DNA of 64,000 nt from an uncultured beta proteobacterium (lineage in GTDB: Bacteria > Pseudomonadota > Gammaproteobacteria > Burkholderiales > Burkholderiaceae_C), in contig CAJAES010000031.1 of the NCBI GenBank assembly GCA_903938815.1, positions 1 through 64,000 of the forward strand, in the 5' to 3' direction. Position 1 is the stretch's first letter; each line of letters opens with the position of its first letter. This document shows, in pieces, positions 24,206 to 31,772 of this stretch. The position numbers and the translations under genes are program-made. Under the pieces are notes generated by a model, which worked only from the letters and a program-made list of their open reading frames with translations, was not told where the DNA came from and did not search any database.

Positions 24206-25689
24206 ACCTCGCGCTGTGGCTGCAGCGCAGCGCGCAGGTGCATGGCGAACGGCCTGCCATCGCGCAGGGCGCGGCCGTCACGCACAGCTACGCCGCGCTC
24301 GCCACCGCTGCAGCGTCGCAGTCCGCCAGCGTCGCACCCGGCGAGCGCATCGGGCTGTTCCTGGACAACGCACCTGCGTACATCGTCGCCCTGTGGGCGG
24401 TCTGGTGGGCGGGCGGCGTGGTCGTGCCCATCAACGGCCGTCTTCACGGCCGCGAGGCGGCCTGGATCCTCGCGCACAGCGGCGCCAGCCGGGTGATCGT
24501 CGATGCCCGCCATGCGGCCGAGCTGGCACCCCATGCGCCGCCGGGCTGTGCGCTGATCGATGCGCTGCCGCCAGGCGCGGCGCGGCCGGTGCCGGCTGTG
24601 CGTTCGGAAGACGACCCCGCCTGGTTGTTCTACACCAGCGGCACCACGGGCCGGCCCAAGGGCGTGACGCTGACCCAGCGCAACCTGCGGTGGGCCGCCA
24701 TGGCCTATTTCGCCACGGTGCAGCCCGTCGCGCCCGGCGACAGCTGCCTGCACCCGGCGCCCTTGTCGCACGGCAGCGGCCTGTACCACCTGCCCTACGT
24801 GATGAACGCTGGCGTCAATGTGGTGCCAGCGTCGCCGTCGCTGGACGAGGCCGAGTTCTTCGCGCTGGCGGCGCGCTGGCCAAGGGCGTCCTGCTTCGCG
24901 GCGCCGACCATCGTGAACCGCCTCGCGGCCCATGCCGCCGCACACCGACCGCCGCTGGACGGTCTGGCCACGATCGTCTACGGCGGCGCCCCCATGTACC
25001 TGGCCGACCTCGAGCGTGCTCGCGCGGCCCTGGGGCCCCACCTCGCGCAGATCTACGGCCAGGGCGAGAGCCCGATGACGATCACCGTGCTGCCCCGTGA
25101 CGTGATCGACGACCGCGCGCACCCGCGCTGGCGCGAGCGCGTGGGTTCGGTGGGTGTCGCTCAGCCGATGGTCGAGATCAGCATCCGCGGTGCCGACGGG
25201 CAGGTGCTGCCGCCGGGGCAGCCTGGCGAGGTCTGCGTGCGCGGCGAGGTCGTGATGGCCGGCTACTGGCAGCAGCCCGAAGCCACGGCCGAGGCGCTGC
25301 GCGAGGGCTGGCTCTGGACGGGCGACATCGGCCGTCTCGATGACGACGGGTTCCTGACCCTGCTGGACCGCAGCAAGGACCTCGTCATCAGCGGTGGCAA
25401 CAACGTCTACCCGCGCGAGGTCGAGGAGTGCCTGCTCACCCACCCGGCCGTGGCCGAGGTCAGCGTCGTCGGCCGGCCCGACCCCGACTGGGGGGAATCT
25501 CTGGTGGCCTATGTCGTGGCTTGCGCGCCGGTCGATGCGTCGTCGCTCGACACCCACTGCCTGGACCGGATTGCACGCTACAAGCGCCCGAAGGCCTGGA
25601 GGTTCGTGTCGTCGCTGCCCAAGAACAACTACGGCAAGGTGCTCAAGACCGAGTTGCGCGCGCGGGAACTGGCGCCCGGCGCCGATTGA
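24202..25689 (+). CDS. Class I adenylate-forming ligase, translationally coupled to core-MetE
   Basis: A 495-residue ATP-dependent acyl or aryl acid CoA ligase. YTSGTTGRPKGVTL is near residues 143-156, then YGQGESPMT (in place of the usual YGxTE), LWTGDIGRLDDDG, DRSKDLVISGGNNVYPREVE, and the C-terminal catalytic Lys in PKNNYGKVLK. The ATG at 24202 overlaps the stop of the upstream gene as ATGA. The partner suggests a substrate tied to sulfur or methyl metabolism, but nothing in the sequence identifies it. It converges on the 76-residue gene with no gap. Confidence 0.9.
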   Translation: MNLALWLQRSAQVHGERPAIAQGAAVTHSYAALATAAASQSASVAPGERIGLFLDNAPAYIVALWAVWWAGGVVVPINGRLHGREAAWILAHSGASRVIVDARHAAELAPHAPPGCALIDALPPGAARPVPAVRSEDDPAWLFYTSGTTGRPKGVTLTQRNLRWAAMAYFATVQPVAPGDSCLHPAPLSHGSGLYHLPYVMNAGVNVVPASPSLDEAEFFALAARWPRASCFAAPTIVNRLAAHAAAHRPPLDGLATIVYGGAPMYLADLERARAALGPHLAQIYGQGESPMTITVLPRDVIDDRAHPRWRERVGSVGVAQPMVEISIRGADGQVLPPGQPGEVCVRGEVVMAGYWQQPEATAEALREGWLWTGDIGRLDDDGFLTLLDRSKDLVISGGNNVYPREVEECLLTHPAVAEVSVVGRPDPDWGESLVAYVVACAPVDASSLDTHCLDRIARYKRPKAWRFVSSLPKNNYGKVLKTELRARELAPGAD

Positions 25690-25914
25690 TCAGGCGGTTT
25701 CCTCGAGCAGCACGCGGCGCAGGGCCACGGCCACGTGCTGCAGTGCCGGCGTGCGGGACGTGTCGGCCAGGGCCAGGCACTCGCGCGCATAGGCGGCGTC
25801 GTTCTGCAGTCGCTCCACGTTGACGTGGCGACCCTCGTGCGCCATCAGCCACTTGAAGTCGATGATGTCGACCAGGGCTACGGCGTGTCGTTCGGACGGC
25901 CAACTCGAGTTCAT
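25690..25914 (-). CDS. Small conserved-looking hypothetical protein
   Basis: A 74-residue soluble, mostly helical protein (76 from the ATG at 25920). I prefer the ATG at 25914 (MNSSWPSERH) because TATCGT, a possible -10, ends six bases before it and directly abuts the other ATG. It contains ALVDIIDFKWLMAHEGRHVNVERLQ, which looks like an amphipathic helix pair. No family is recognised. It is divergent from the 2OG-dioxygenase gene and shares with it a promoter region that holds a 22-base-spaced direct repeat. Confidence 0.6.
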   Translation of the reverse strand: MNSSWPSERHAVALVDIIDFKWLMAHEGRHVNVERLQNDAAYARECLALADTSRTPALQHVAVALRRVLLEETA

Positions 25915-25972
25915 GGTCATACGATAACGTCCGAAGTGGTGCCGGAGTTGATATCCGATTGGGGTGCACACT

Positions 25973-26004
25973 CCAGTGTCATCAATTTCCCACGCCGGTG
26001 TCAT
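25973..26004. promoter_or_regulatory. Direct repeat CCRGTGTCAT, 22 bases apart, in a divergent promoter
   Basis: CCAGTGTCAT at 25973-25982 and CCGGTGTCAT at 25995-26004. The centre-to-centre spacing is two helical turns, as for a dimeric regulator binding one face of DNA. It lies between the 76-residue gene and the dioxygenase gene. Confidence 0.35.
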
Positions 26005-26040
26005 TTTTCGCACCATATCGTGTACCGCGTTGCCCCTGCC

Positions 26041-26775
26041 ATGAACCCTACCCCTCCACTCACGGCGTTGACGGATCTCGACGCCCAGCTTGCCAGCGCC
26101 GGCTACGCCGTGCTGGACGCCGCATCGGTGCGCAGCCTCACGGGCGTCGATGCCGCGGCGCAGGCCCGCTGGTCCGGGCTCTGGCACGACCTGCCCCCCG
26201 ACCTGCACCTGAAGGACGGCGGTCGCTACCGCCGCCGCCGCCACGGCTGCTTCCTCGTCGAAGGGGGTGCGGTCGAACCGGTGCCGCACCGCGCGCACTG
26301 GCAACCCGTGGAGTACAACGCGCTGCACGGCGGCATCGAGCGCTGGTTCGAGCCCCTGCCGGCCGAACTGGCCGCCGACCCCGCCTGGGCGCGGCTGTTG
26401 GCCGGCCTGGCGCGGCCCGCCGACGCCTTGCGTGGTGCGTCGCGCTGGGCCGTCGAGGCCCACCCCTTCCGCATCGACTGCACCGACGGCATCGGCCGCC
26501 TGACACCCGAGGGCGCGCACCGCGACGGTGTCGACCTGGTGGTGGTGATCCTCGTGGCGCGCCACGGGCTCAAGGGCGGCGAGACACGCGTCTTCGACGC
26601 CCGTGGCCCGCAGGGGCAGCGCTTCACGCTCACCGAGCCCTGGAGCGCCCTGCTGCTGGACGACGAGCGCGTCATCCACGAGAGCACGCCCATCCAGCCG
26701 CTGGACCCGGCTGGCCCGGCCTGGCGCGACACATTGGTGCTGACCTATCGCCGCGGCGGCTTCCAGGGGCCGTAG
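26041..26775 (+). CDS. 2OG-Fe(II) dioxygenase (PF10014-type, amino-acid-hydroxylase-like)
   Basis: A 244-residue cytosolic protein matching the 2OG-Fe_Oxy_2 pattern. The iron site is HRDGVD (His and Asp near residues 160-162), a strand GGETRVFD follows, the distal His is in DDERVIHEST, and the 2OG-binding Arg is in WRDTLVLTYRR. Characterised relatives hydroxylate free amino acids such as isoleucine or methionine. The next gene, nine bases downstream, is a PLP ammonia-lyase of the threonine dehydratase family. A hydroxylate-then-deaminate pathway is my inference. The start at 26041 fits the family N-terminus; the longer frame upstream covers the promoter. Confidence 0.85.
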   Translation: MNPTPPLTALTDLDAQLASAGYAVLDAASVRSLTGVDAAAQARWSGLWHDLPPDLHLKDGGRYRRRRHGCFLVEGGAVEPVPHRAHWQPVEYNALHGGIERWFEPLPAELAADPAWARLLAGLARPADALRGASRWAVEAHPFRIDCTDGIGRLTPEGAHRDGVDLVVVILVARHGLKGGETRVFDARGPQGQRFTLTEPWSALLLDDERVIHESTPIQPLDPAGPAWRDTLVLTYRRGGFQGP

Positions 26776-26784
26776 GATTCACCC

Positions 26785-27768
26785 ATGACACTCGCCATCC
26801 AGTTCGAAGACATCCGCGCTGCGGCCGGCCGCCTGGCCGGCGTGGCCCACCGCACTCCGGTGCTGACCTCCCGCACCGCTGACGAGCGCACCGGCGCGCA
26901 GTTGTTCTTCAAGTGCGAGAACCTGCAGCGCATGGGCGCCTTCAAGTTCCGTGGCGCCTACAACGCGCTGGCGCAGTTCACGCCTGCGCAGCGCAAGGCG
27001 GGCGTCATCGCCTTCAGTTCAGGCAACCACGCGCAGGCCACGGCGCTGTCGGCCCGCCTGCTGGGCATGCCGTCGGTCATCGTGATGCCGCTGGATGCGC
27101 CGCCGGCCAAGCTGGCAGCCACGCGCGGCTACCAGGCCGGGCAGCCGGGCAGCGAGGTGGTGCTCTACGACCGCTACACCGAGGACCGTGAAGCCATCGG
27201 CAGACGCATCGCCGAGGAACGCGGCATGACGCTGATTCCGCCCTACGACCACCCGCACGTGATGGCGGGGCAGGGCACGGCGGCACTTGAACTGCTGGAG
27301 GACGCCGGCCCGCTGGACACCTTGCTGGTGTGCGTGGGTGGCGGGGGCCTGATCTCCGGCAGCGCCGTCGCGGCCCAGGGTCTTTCACCCGGCATCGAGG
27401 TCTGGGGCGTGGAGCCCGAGGCCGGCAACGACACGCAGCAGAGCCTGGCCCGAGGCGAGATCGTCCACATCGACACGCCCAGGACCATCGCCGACGGCGC
27501 GCAGACCCAGCACAGCGGGACGCTCACGTTCCCGGTGATCCAGGCCCTGGTGCGCGGCATCCTGACCGTCAGCGACGATCAGCTGGTGCAGACCATGCGC
27601 TTCTTCGCGGAGCGCATGAAGCAGGTCGTGGAGCCCACGGGCTGCCTCGGTGCGGCCGCCGTGCTGGAAGGCGCGGCGGGCGCGCCCGACTGGCGCGGCC
27701 GCCGCATCGGCATCATCGTCAGCGGCGGCAACGTGGACCTGCCACGCTACGCCGGCTGGCTGGCCTGA
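26785..27768 (+). CDS. PLP-dependent beta-hydroxy amino acid ammonia-lyase (threonine dehydratase/serine racemase type)
   Basis: A 327-residue fold-type II PLP enzyme. The Schiff-base Lys is in FKFRGAYNAL (about residue 53), the asparagine loop is SSGNHAQA (78-85), the phosphate-binding loop is GGGGLISG (about 185-192), and the C-terminus is VSGGNVD. It lacks the C-terminal ACT domain of biosynthetic IlvA. Members deaminate threonine, serine or threo-3-hydroxyaspartate or racemise serine. Nine bases separate it from the dioxygenase gene, so both are on one transcript, and its substrate may be the hydroxylated product. Confidence 0.9.
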   Translation: MTLAIQFEDIRAAAGRLAGVAHRTPVLTSRTADERTGAQLFFKCENLQRMGAFKFRGAYNALAQFTPAQRKAGVIAFSSGNHAQATALSARLLGMPSVIVMPLDAPPAKLAATRGYQAGQPGSEVVLYDRYTEDREAIGRRIAEERGMTLIPPYDHPHVMAGQGTAALELLEDAGPLDTLLVCVGGGGLISGSAVAAQGLSPGIEVWGVEPEAGNDTQQSLARGEIVHIDTPRTIADGAQTQHSGTLTFPVIQALVRGILTVSDDQLVQTMRFFAERMKQVVEPTGCLGAAAVLEGAAGAPDWRGRRIGIIVSGGNVDLPRYAGWLA

Positions 27769-28242
27769 TCAGGGCTTGTTGGCGCGGCGTTCCTTGACGC
27801 GGTCGGCGAGCTGACCGCGCTCGCGTTCCACCGTCACCGATTTCCCGTCGGCGCCGGTCACGGTGGTGCTGCTGCCAGTCTCGGTGCGCGTGGTGGCGGC
27901 GCTGGCCGACTTGCCTGTGCTGCTCGTGAGGGTGGAGGTCGAGCCGCCTTCGACGCGCGTCGTCTCGCGCGTCACGGTGTCGCCGTCACGCTGGGTGACG
28001 CTGCTGCTGGCCGCGCCCTTGCTGCGCTCCAGCGTGCGTGAACGTGTCTTGCCCTGAGCGCCCGTGGTGCTGGACTCGACCTTGCCCTTCTCGCGCTCGA
28101 CCTCGCGGCTGGCGGTCTTGCCGTTGGGGCCGGTGACCGTGGTTTCGCGGGCGCTGGACTCGGTGGCCACGAAGACCGACAGGCTGGCCAGAAGGGCGGC
28201 CAACAGCATCGGGGTCTGGCGGGAGCGGGTGGTGGTGTTCAT
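27769..28242 (-). CDS. Secreted Ser/Thr/Arg-rich protein with five 23-residue repeats
   Basis: A 157-residue protein with a signal peptide (hydrophobic LLAALLASLSVFVA, cleavage near residue 32). The mature part is about five tandem repeats of 23 residues, with the shared core TVTGxxGKTxSR followed by a charged ER-rich and G-containing end. Later copies keep the spacing but lose residues. The composition (Thr, Ser, Gly, Arg, Glu; no Cys) suggests a beta-hairpin repeat rather than a globular domain. Function is unknown. It abuts the ammonia-lyase gene tail to tail. A low-complexity exported protein or a surface spacer are the options I see. Confidence 0.7.
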   Translation of the reverse strand: MNTTTRSRQTPMLLAALLASLSVFVATESSARETTVTGPNGKTASREVEREKGKVESSTTGAQGKTRSRTLERSKGAASSSVTQRDGDTVTRETTRVEGGSTSTLTSSTGKSASAATTRTETGSSTTVTGADGKSVTVERERGQLADRVKERRANKP

Positions 28243-28347
28243 GAGCTTCTCTCCTGGCTATCGGCCGCTTGAAGTGCCGCCGTGTGTCTAACAACGCCGA
28301 GGATGTCGAGCGGTTGTCCTTGGCAGCGTTACCCAATGTAAAGACGG

Positions 28348-28380
28348 CCGCGTCACTTCCGCGTCACTTCCGGGTCACTT
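28348..28380. repeat. 11-base tandem repeat x3 anchored on a stop codon
   Basis: Read on the minus strand, AAGTGACCCGG is followed by two copies of AAGTGACGCGG (28370-28380, 28359-28369, 28348-28358). The TGA of the first unit is the stop of the DUF502 gene (28377-28375). With a period of 11, the three TGA triplets cover all three frames. Confidence 0.9.
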
Positions 28381-29061
28381 GTCCGGCACGACGACCGGCT
28401 TGCGCGGCAGATGCTGGCCCGAGGTCAGGCCCAGCGACACGTAGATGCTCGTCAGGGCCTCGAAGCCGACGTCCGCCTGCGTGACCCAGTCCTGCGGCAG
28501 GTACAGCAGGCCACCGCCCACCGGCACCGGCGCTGTGGGCACGATGACGCCCATGTAGGGCCGGTCGCCGATGAAGACCGGCTCGGGCGTCGAGAGCAGC
28601 CCCAGCACCGCCACGCGCCCGGGCTCCCCGGGGCCCGGCGCGCCACCGAAGTGGCACCACACGGCGCTCATCGAGTTCATGCCCGCGCCGTCGCCGCGCT
28701 GCGAGACCAGGCCCACGATCTTGCGGCTGAGGTCGTACACGCTGCGCACCAGCGGGATGCGGTCCAGCACGGCGTCCATCATGCGGCTCAGGCCGCGCTG
28801 CAGGCCGGCTTCCACCAGCAGTCCCAGCGCGAAGATCGCCACCGCCACCAGGGCCACGCCCATCAGGTAGCCGGCGATCTCGGATTCGGTCACGCCCAGG
28901 CCGACCGAGCGCAGCACCTGGCCGATGGTGCTGTCCGGCCCCAGCCAGCGCACCAGCAGGCTTGCCGCCCACCAGAAGATGCCGATGGTGGCCGCCAGGG
29001 GCAGGGCGGCCAGCAGGCCGGTCAGGAAGATGCGCAGCAGATGCGCTGTAGTGCGGGTCAT
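28375..29061 (-). CDS. DUF502 family membrane protein
   Basis: A 228-residue inner-membrane protein with two N-terminal hydrophobic segments (about residues 9-36 and 65-85) and a cytosolic or periplasmic beta-rich domain. The family motif RIPLVRSVYDLSRKIV lies near residue 100, and the conserved GLLYLPQDWV segment is near the C-terminus. The function of the family is unknown; it is widespread and often next to aspartyl-tRNA synthetase in related bacteria. GATAAT ends six bases before the ATG at 29061, so the message may be leaderless. The stop codon begins an 11-base triple repeat. Confidence 0.9.
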   Translation of the reverse strand: MTRTTAHLLRIFLTGLLAALPLAATIGIFWWAASLLVRWLGPDSTIGQVLRSVGLGVTESEIAGYLMGVALVAVAIFALGLLVEAGLQRGLSRMMDAVLDRIPLVRSVYDLSRKIVGLVSQRGDGAGMNSMSAVWCHFGGAPGPGEPGRVAVLGLLSTPEPVFIGDRPYMGVIVPTAPVPVGGGLLYLPQDWVTQADVGFEALTSIYVSLGLTSGQHLPRKPVVVPDK

Positions 29062-29064
29062 CTC

Positions 29065-29073
29065 GACATTATC
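29065..29073 (-). promoter_or_regulatory. -10 box GATAAT for the DUF502 gene
   Basis: GATAAT on the minus strand lies six bases before the ATG at 29061, a spacing that leaves almost no 5' leader. No -35 was assigned. Confidence 0.4.
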
Positions 29074-29123
29074 CCGGCCGGTGCCTGCGGTATCGTGGCG
29101 CGACAAGAAGGATGGGAGCCCGG

Positions 29124-30614
29124 ATGACTGAAACGACGCCCGCCAAGGCAGACACGGACTCGGCCGCACGACAGCGCGCCCGCGTTGATGAACTCCTGGC
29201 GCTCAGCCCCGCGGCCGGCACCGGCCGCATCACGCTGGCCAGCGGTCGCGCGCTCGACTACACGGTCGGGGCCGCCTTCCTGCCGGTCCCCGCCGCCGGC
29301 CTGGACACAGCCCCGCCGGATGCCGCGGTGATGGCCACCCACTACCTGCTGCAGGGCGCCGAAGCCCCGGCGCGGCCGGTGTGCTTCGCGTTCAACGGCG
29401 GCCCCGGCTCTGCGTCGATCTGGCTGCACCTGGGCGCGCTCGGCCCGAAGCGCGTGGTCGTGCCCGACGATGCCGCCATGGCCGCGCCGCCGCACGCGGT
29501 GGTCGACAACCCGCTGACCTGGTTCGAGCACTTCGACCTCGTCTTCATCGATCCGCCTCATACCGGCTGGTCCGTCGCGGCTGGCGAGGAGGCCCGCAAG
29601 CGCGTGCTGTCGGTCGACGGCGACGTGGCCGCGCTGGCCGAGGTCATCCGCGTCTGGCTCACGCGCCATCGGCGCTGGGGCTCGCCGGTCTACCTGGCTG
29701 GCGAGAGCTACGGCACCACGCGCGTGGCGGCCCTGTGCGACACGCTGCAGGCCGGCGGCGTGCAGCTCAGCGGCGCCATCCTCGTGTCCTGTGCGATGGA
29801 CCTGCAGAGCCTCGACTTCTGCCCCGCCAACGATCTGCCCTACGCGCTGTACCTGCCGGCCTTCGCGAACGTGTCGCAGTACCACGGGCTGCTGAAGGGC
29901 CCGCAGGCCGCGTCGCCGCAGGCCGCGCGTGACGCAGCCGAGGCCTTCGTGGCCGACGACTACGTGGCTGCGCTGCATGCCGGAGCCCGGCTGTCGCACG
30001 ATCGGCGCACGCGCATCGCACGGCGCATCGCGGAGCTGACGGGCCTGCCCCGCGCGCTCGTGGAGGAGAAGAACCTCCGCATCGGCGACCAGACCTACTT
30101 CTTCGAGGCGCTTCGTCCGCAGGGCCGCATCGTGGGACGGCTCGAGGCGCGCGGCACCGGCCCCATGGCCGCCAGCCGCACGCGCGACTGGGAATTCGAC
30201 CCCGGCATCGAGGCCATCGCCCCGGCTTACACGATGGCCGGCATGGCCTACTTCGCCGACGTGCTGGGCCTCGTGCGCGAAAGCCGCTACCAGGTGCTCA
30301 ACGGCGAGGCGCACAAGCAATGGAACTTCGGCCGCGGCGACAGCCGGGGCAGCGGTTTCACCAGCACCAGCCCCGACCTCGCGCGAGCGATGCGCCGCAA
30401 CCCGCTGCTGAAGGTCTTCGTGGCCAGCGGCCGCTACGACCTCGGCACACCCTACAGCGCCAGCGACTGGTCGCTCGCGCAGCTCGACATCCCGGCCGAG
30501 GTGCGCCCGCGCATCACGCACTGCTACTACGACGCCGGGCACATGATGTACACGCGGGAGGCCGACCTGAAGCAGCTGAAGGCCGATCTCGCCGCCTGGC
30601 TGGACGAGGACTGA
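29124..30614 (+). CDS. S10 family serine carboxypeptidase
   Basis: A 496-residue alpha/beta-hydrolase-fold peptidase. FNGGPGSASIW is the oxyanion-hole motif, GESYGTTR holds the nucleophile Ser195, the catalytic Asp is probably in ASGRYDLGTPY, and the catalytic His473 is in YDAGHMMY. There is no signal peptide, unlike eukaryotic S10 enzymes, so it should act in the cytosol on C-terminal residues of peptides. I took the ATG at 29124, preceded by GGGAG at a good spacing; the ATG at 29112 is also in frame. Two bases separate its stop from pfkA, so both are probably translated together. Confidence 0.92.
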   Translation: MTETTPAKADTDSAARQRARVDELLALSPAAGTGRITLASGRALDYTVGAAFLPVPAAGLDTAPPDAAVMATHYLLQGAEAPARPVCFAFNGGPGSASIWLHLGALGPKRVVVPDDAAMAAPPHAVVDNPLTWFEHFDLVFIDPPHTGWSVAAGEEARKRVLSVDGDVAALAEVIRVWLTRHRRWGSPVYLAGESYGTTRVAALCDTLQAGGVQLSGAILVSCAMDLQSLDFCPANDLPYALYLPAFANVSQYHGLLKGPQAASPQAARDAAEAFVADDYVAALHAGARLSHDRRTRIARRIAELTGLPRALVEEKNLRIGDQTYFFEALRPQGRIVGRLEARGTGPMAASRTRDWEFDPGIEAIAPAYTMAGMAYFADVLGLVRESRYQVLNGEAHKQWNFGRGDSRGSGFTSTSPDLARAMRRNPLLKVFVASGRYDLGTPYSASDWSLAQLDIPAEVRPRITHCYYDAGHMMYTREADLKQLKADLAAWLDED

Positions 30615-30616
30615 AC

Positions 30617-31678
30617 ATGCATGTCGCCATCCTCACCGGCGGCGGCGATTGCCCCGGCCTGAACGCCGTGATCCGCGCCGTGACGCTGGCCCTGCTGCAG
30701 CAGGGCGACCGCGTCACCGGCATCGAGCGCGGCTTCCTGGGGCTGATCGAGCGCCGCGCCCGCCCGCTGGACCACGCCGCCGTCGCTGGCATCCTGGCCG
30801 AGGGTGGCACCATCCTCGGCACGCACAACAAGGCCGATCCCTTCCATTACTTCGGGGCCGCCGGCGCCGACGTCTCGGCCCAGGTGATGGCCTATGCCGG
30901 CGAGCTCGGCCTCGATGCGCTGGTGGCCATCGGCGGCGACGGCACCATGAGCATCGCGCACCGCATCGGGCAGCTTGGCCTGCCGGTGGTGGGCGTGCCC
31001 AAGACCATCGACAACGACATCGCGCACAACGATCGCAGCTTCGGCTTCGACAGCGCGGTGGCCGTGGTGGCCGAGGCATTGGACCGTCTGGCCACCACCG
31101 CGCGCAGCCACGGCCGCGTGATGATCGCCGAGACCATGGGCCGCTACGCGGGCTGGATCGCGCTGGAAGGCGGCCTCGCGGGCGGGGCCGACGTGATCCT
31201 GCTGCCCGAGCAGCCCTTCAGCGTCGATGCGGTGGCGGCGCGCTGCCGTGCCAACGAACAAGGCGGCGGCTGCACGCTGATCTGCATCGCCGAAGGCGCC
31301 GCCGCGGCGGGCGGATCGTTGACCGTGCAGCAGACCATCGCCGACAGCCCCGACCCGATCCGCCTGGGCGGCGTGGGCCATTGGCTGCAGCAGCAGTTGC
31401 AGCCGCGCGTGGCCAGCGAGGTGCGGACCACCCTGCTCGGCCATGTGCAGCGCGGCGGCACGCCCACGCCCTTCGACCGCGTGCTGGCCACGCGGTTCGG
31501 CGTGGCCGCCGCGCAGCTGGTCAAGGAAGGCCGCTTCGGCCGCATGGTGGCGCTGCAGGGCAGCGAGTGCACCAGCGTGCCGATCGCCGACGTGGCGGGT
31601 CGCAACCGGCTGGTGCCGCCGGACCATGAACTGTGGCGCGTCGCGCGTGCCGTCGGGGTGTCGATGGGCGAGGCCTGA
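30617..31678 (+). CDS. pfkA: 6-phosphofructokinase, mixed ATP/PPi-type signature
   Basis: A 353-residue phosphofructokinase. GGGDCPGLNAVIR is at residues 8-20, IGGDGT at 105-110, and the catalytic loop PKTIDND at 128-134 with base Asp132. Residue 109, which decides the phosphoryl donor in this family, is Gly (ATP-type), while residue 129 is Lys (PPi-type and group III). The Gly suggests ATP use, but the combination is not decisive. Many related bacteria use the Entner-Doudoroff route without this enzyme. Its start is two bases past the S10 peptidase stop. The longer open frame upstream overlaps the peptidase and is not the gene. Confidence 0.93.
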   Translation: MHVAILTGGGDCPGLNAVIRAVTLALLQQGDRVTGIERGFLGLIERRARPLDHAAVAGILAEGGTILGTHNKADPFHYFGAAGADVSAQVMAYAGELGLDALVAIGGDGTMSIAHRIGQLGLPVVGVPKTIDNDIAHNDRSFGFDSAVAVVAEALDRLATTARSHGRVMIAETMGRYAGWIALEGGLAGGADVILLPEQPFSVDAVAARCRANEQGGGCTLICIAEGAAAAGGSLTVQQTIADSPDPIRLGGVGHWLQQQLQPRVASEVRTTLLGHVQRGGTPTPFDRVLATRFGVAAAQLVKEGRFGRMVALQGSECTSVPIADVAGRNRLVPPDHELWRVARAVGVSMGEA

Positions 31679-31730
31679 ACCGGGCCGTCGCCAGAGGCGC
31701 CGGGCGCGCCACGCGGCGGCCTCGTCGCCG

Positions 31731-31772
31731 GCATCAGGCAACAGGCGTCAGGCCCCAGGCCTCAGGCCTCAG
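31731..31772. repeat. Heptamer GCNNCAG x6 anchored on a stop codon
   Basis: Six contiguous seven-base units between pfkA and the SDR gene: GCATCAG, GCAACAG, GCGTCAG, GCCCCAG, GCCTCAG, GCCTCAG. The TCA of the last unit (31769-31771) is the TGA stop of the SDR gene on the minus strand. The remaining TCA-containing units place TGA in all three frames. The unit class matches 6584-6604. Confidence 0.9.

Noticed and set aside
6571..31772. Heptamer arrays as a CRISPR-like system
   Set aside because: Units are seven bases, contiguous and without spacers, and there are no cas genes.
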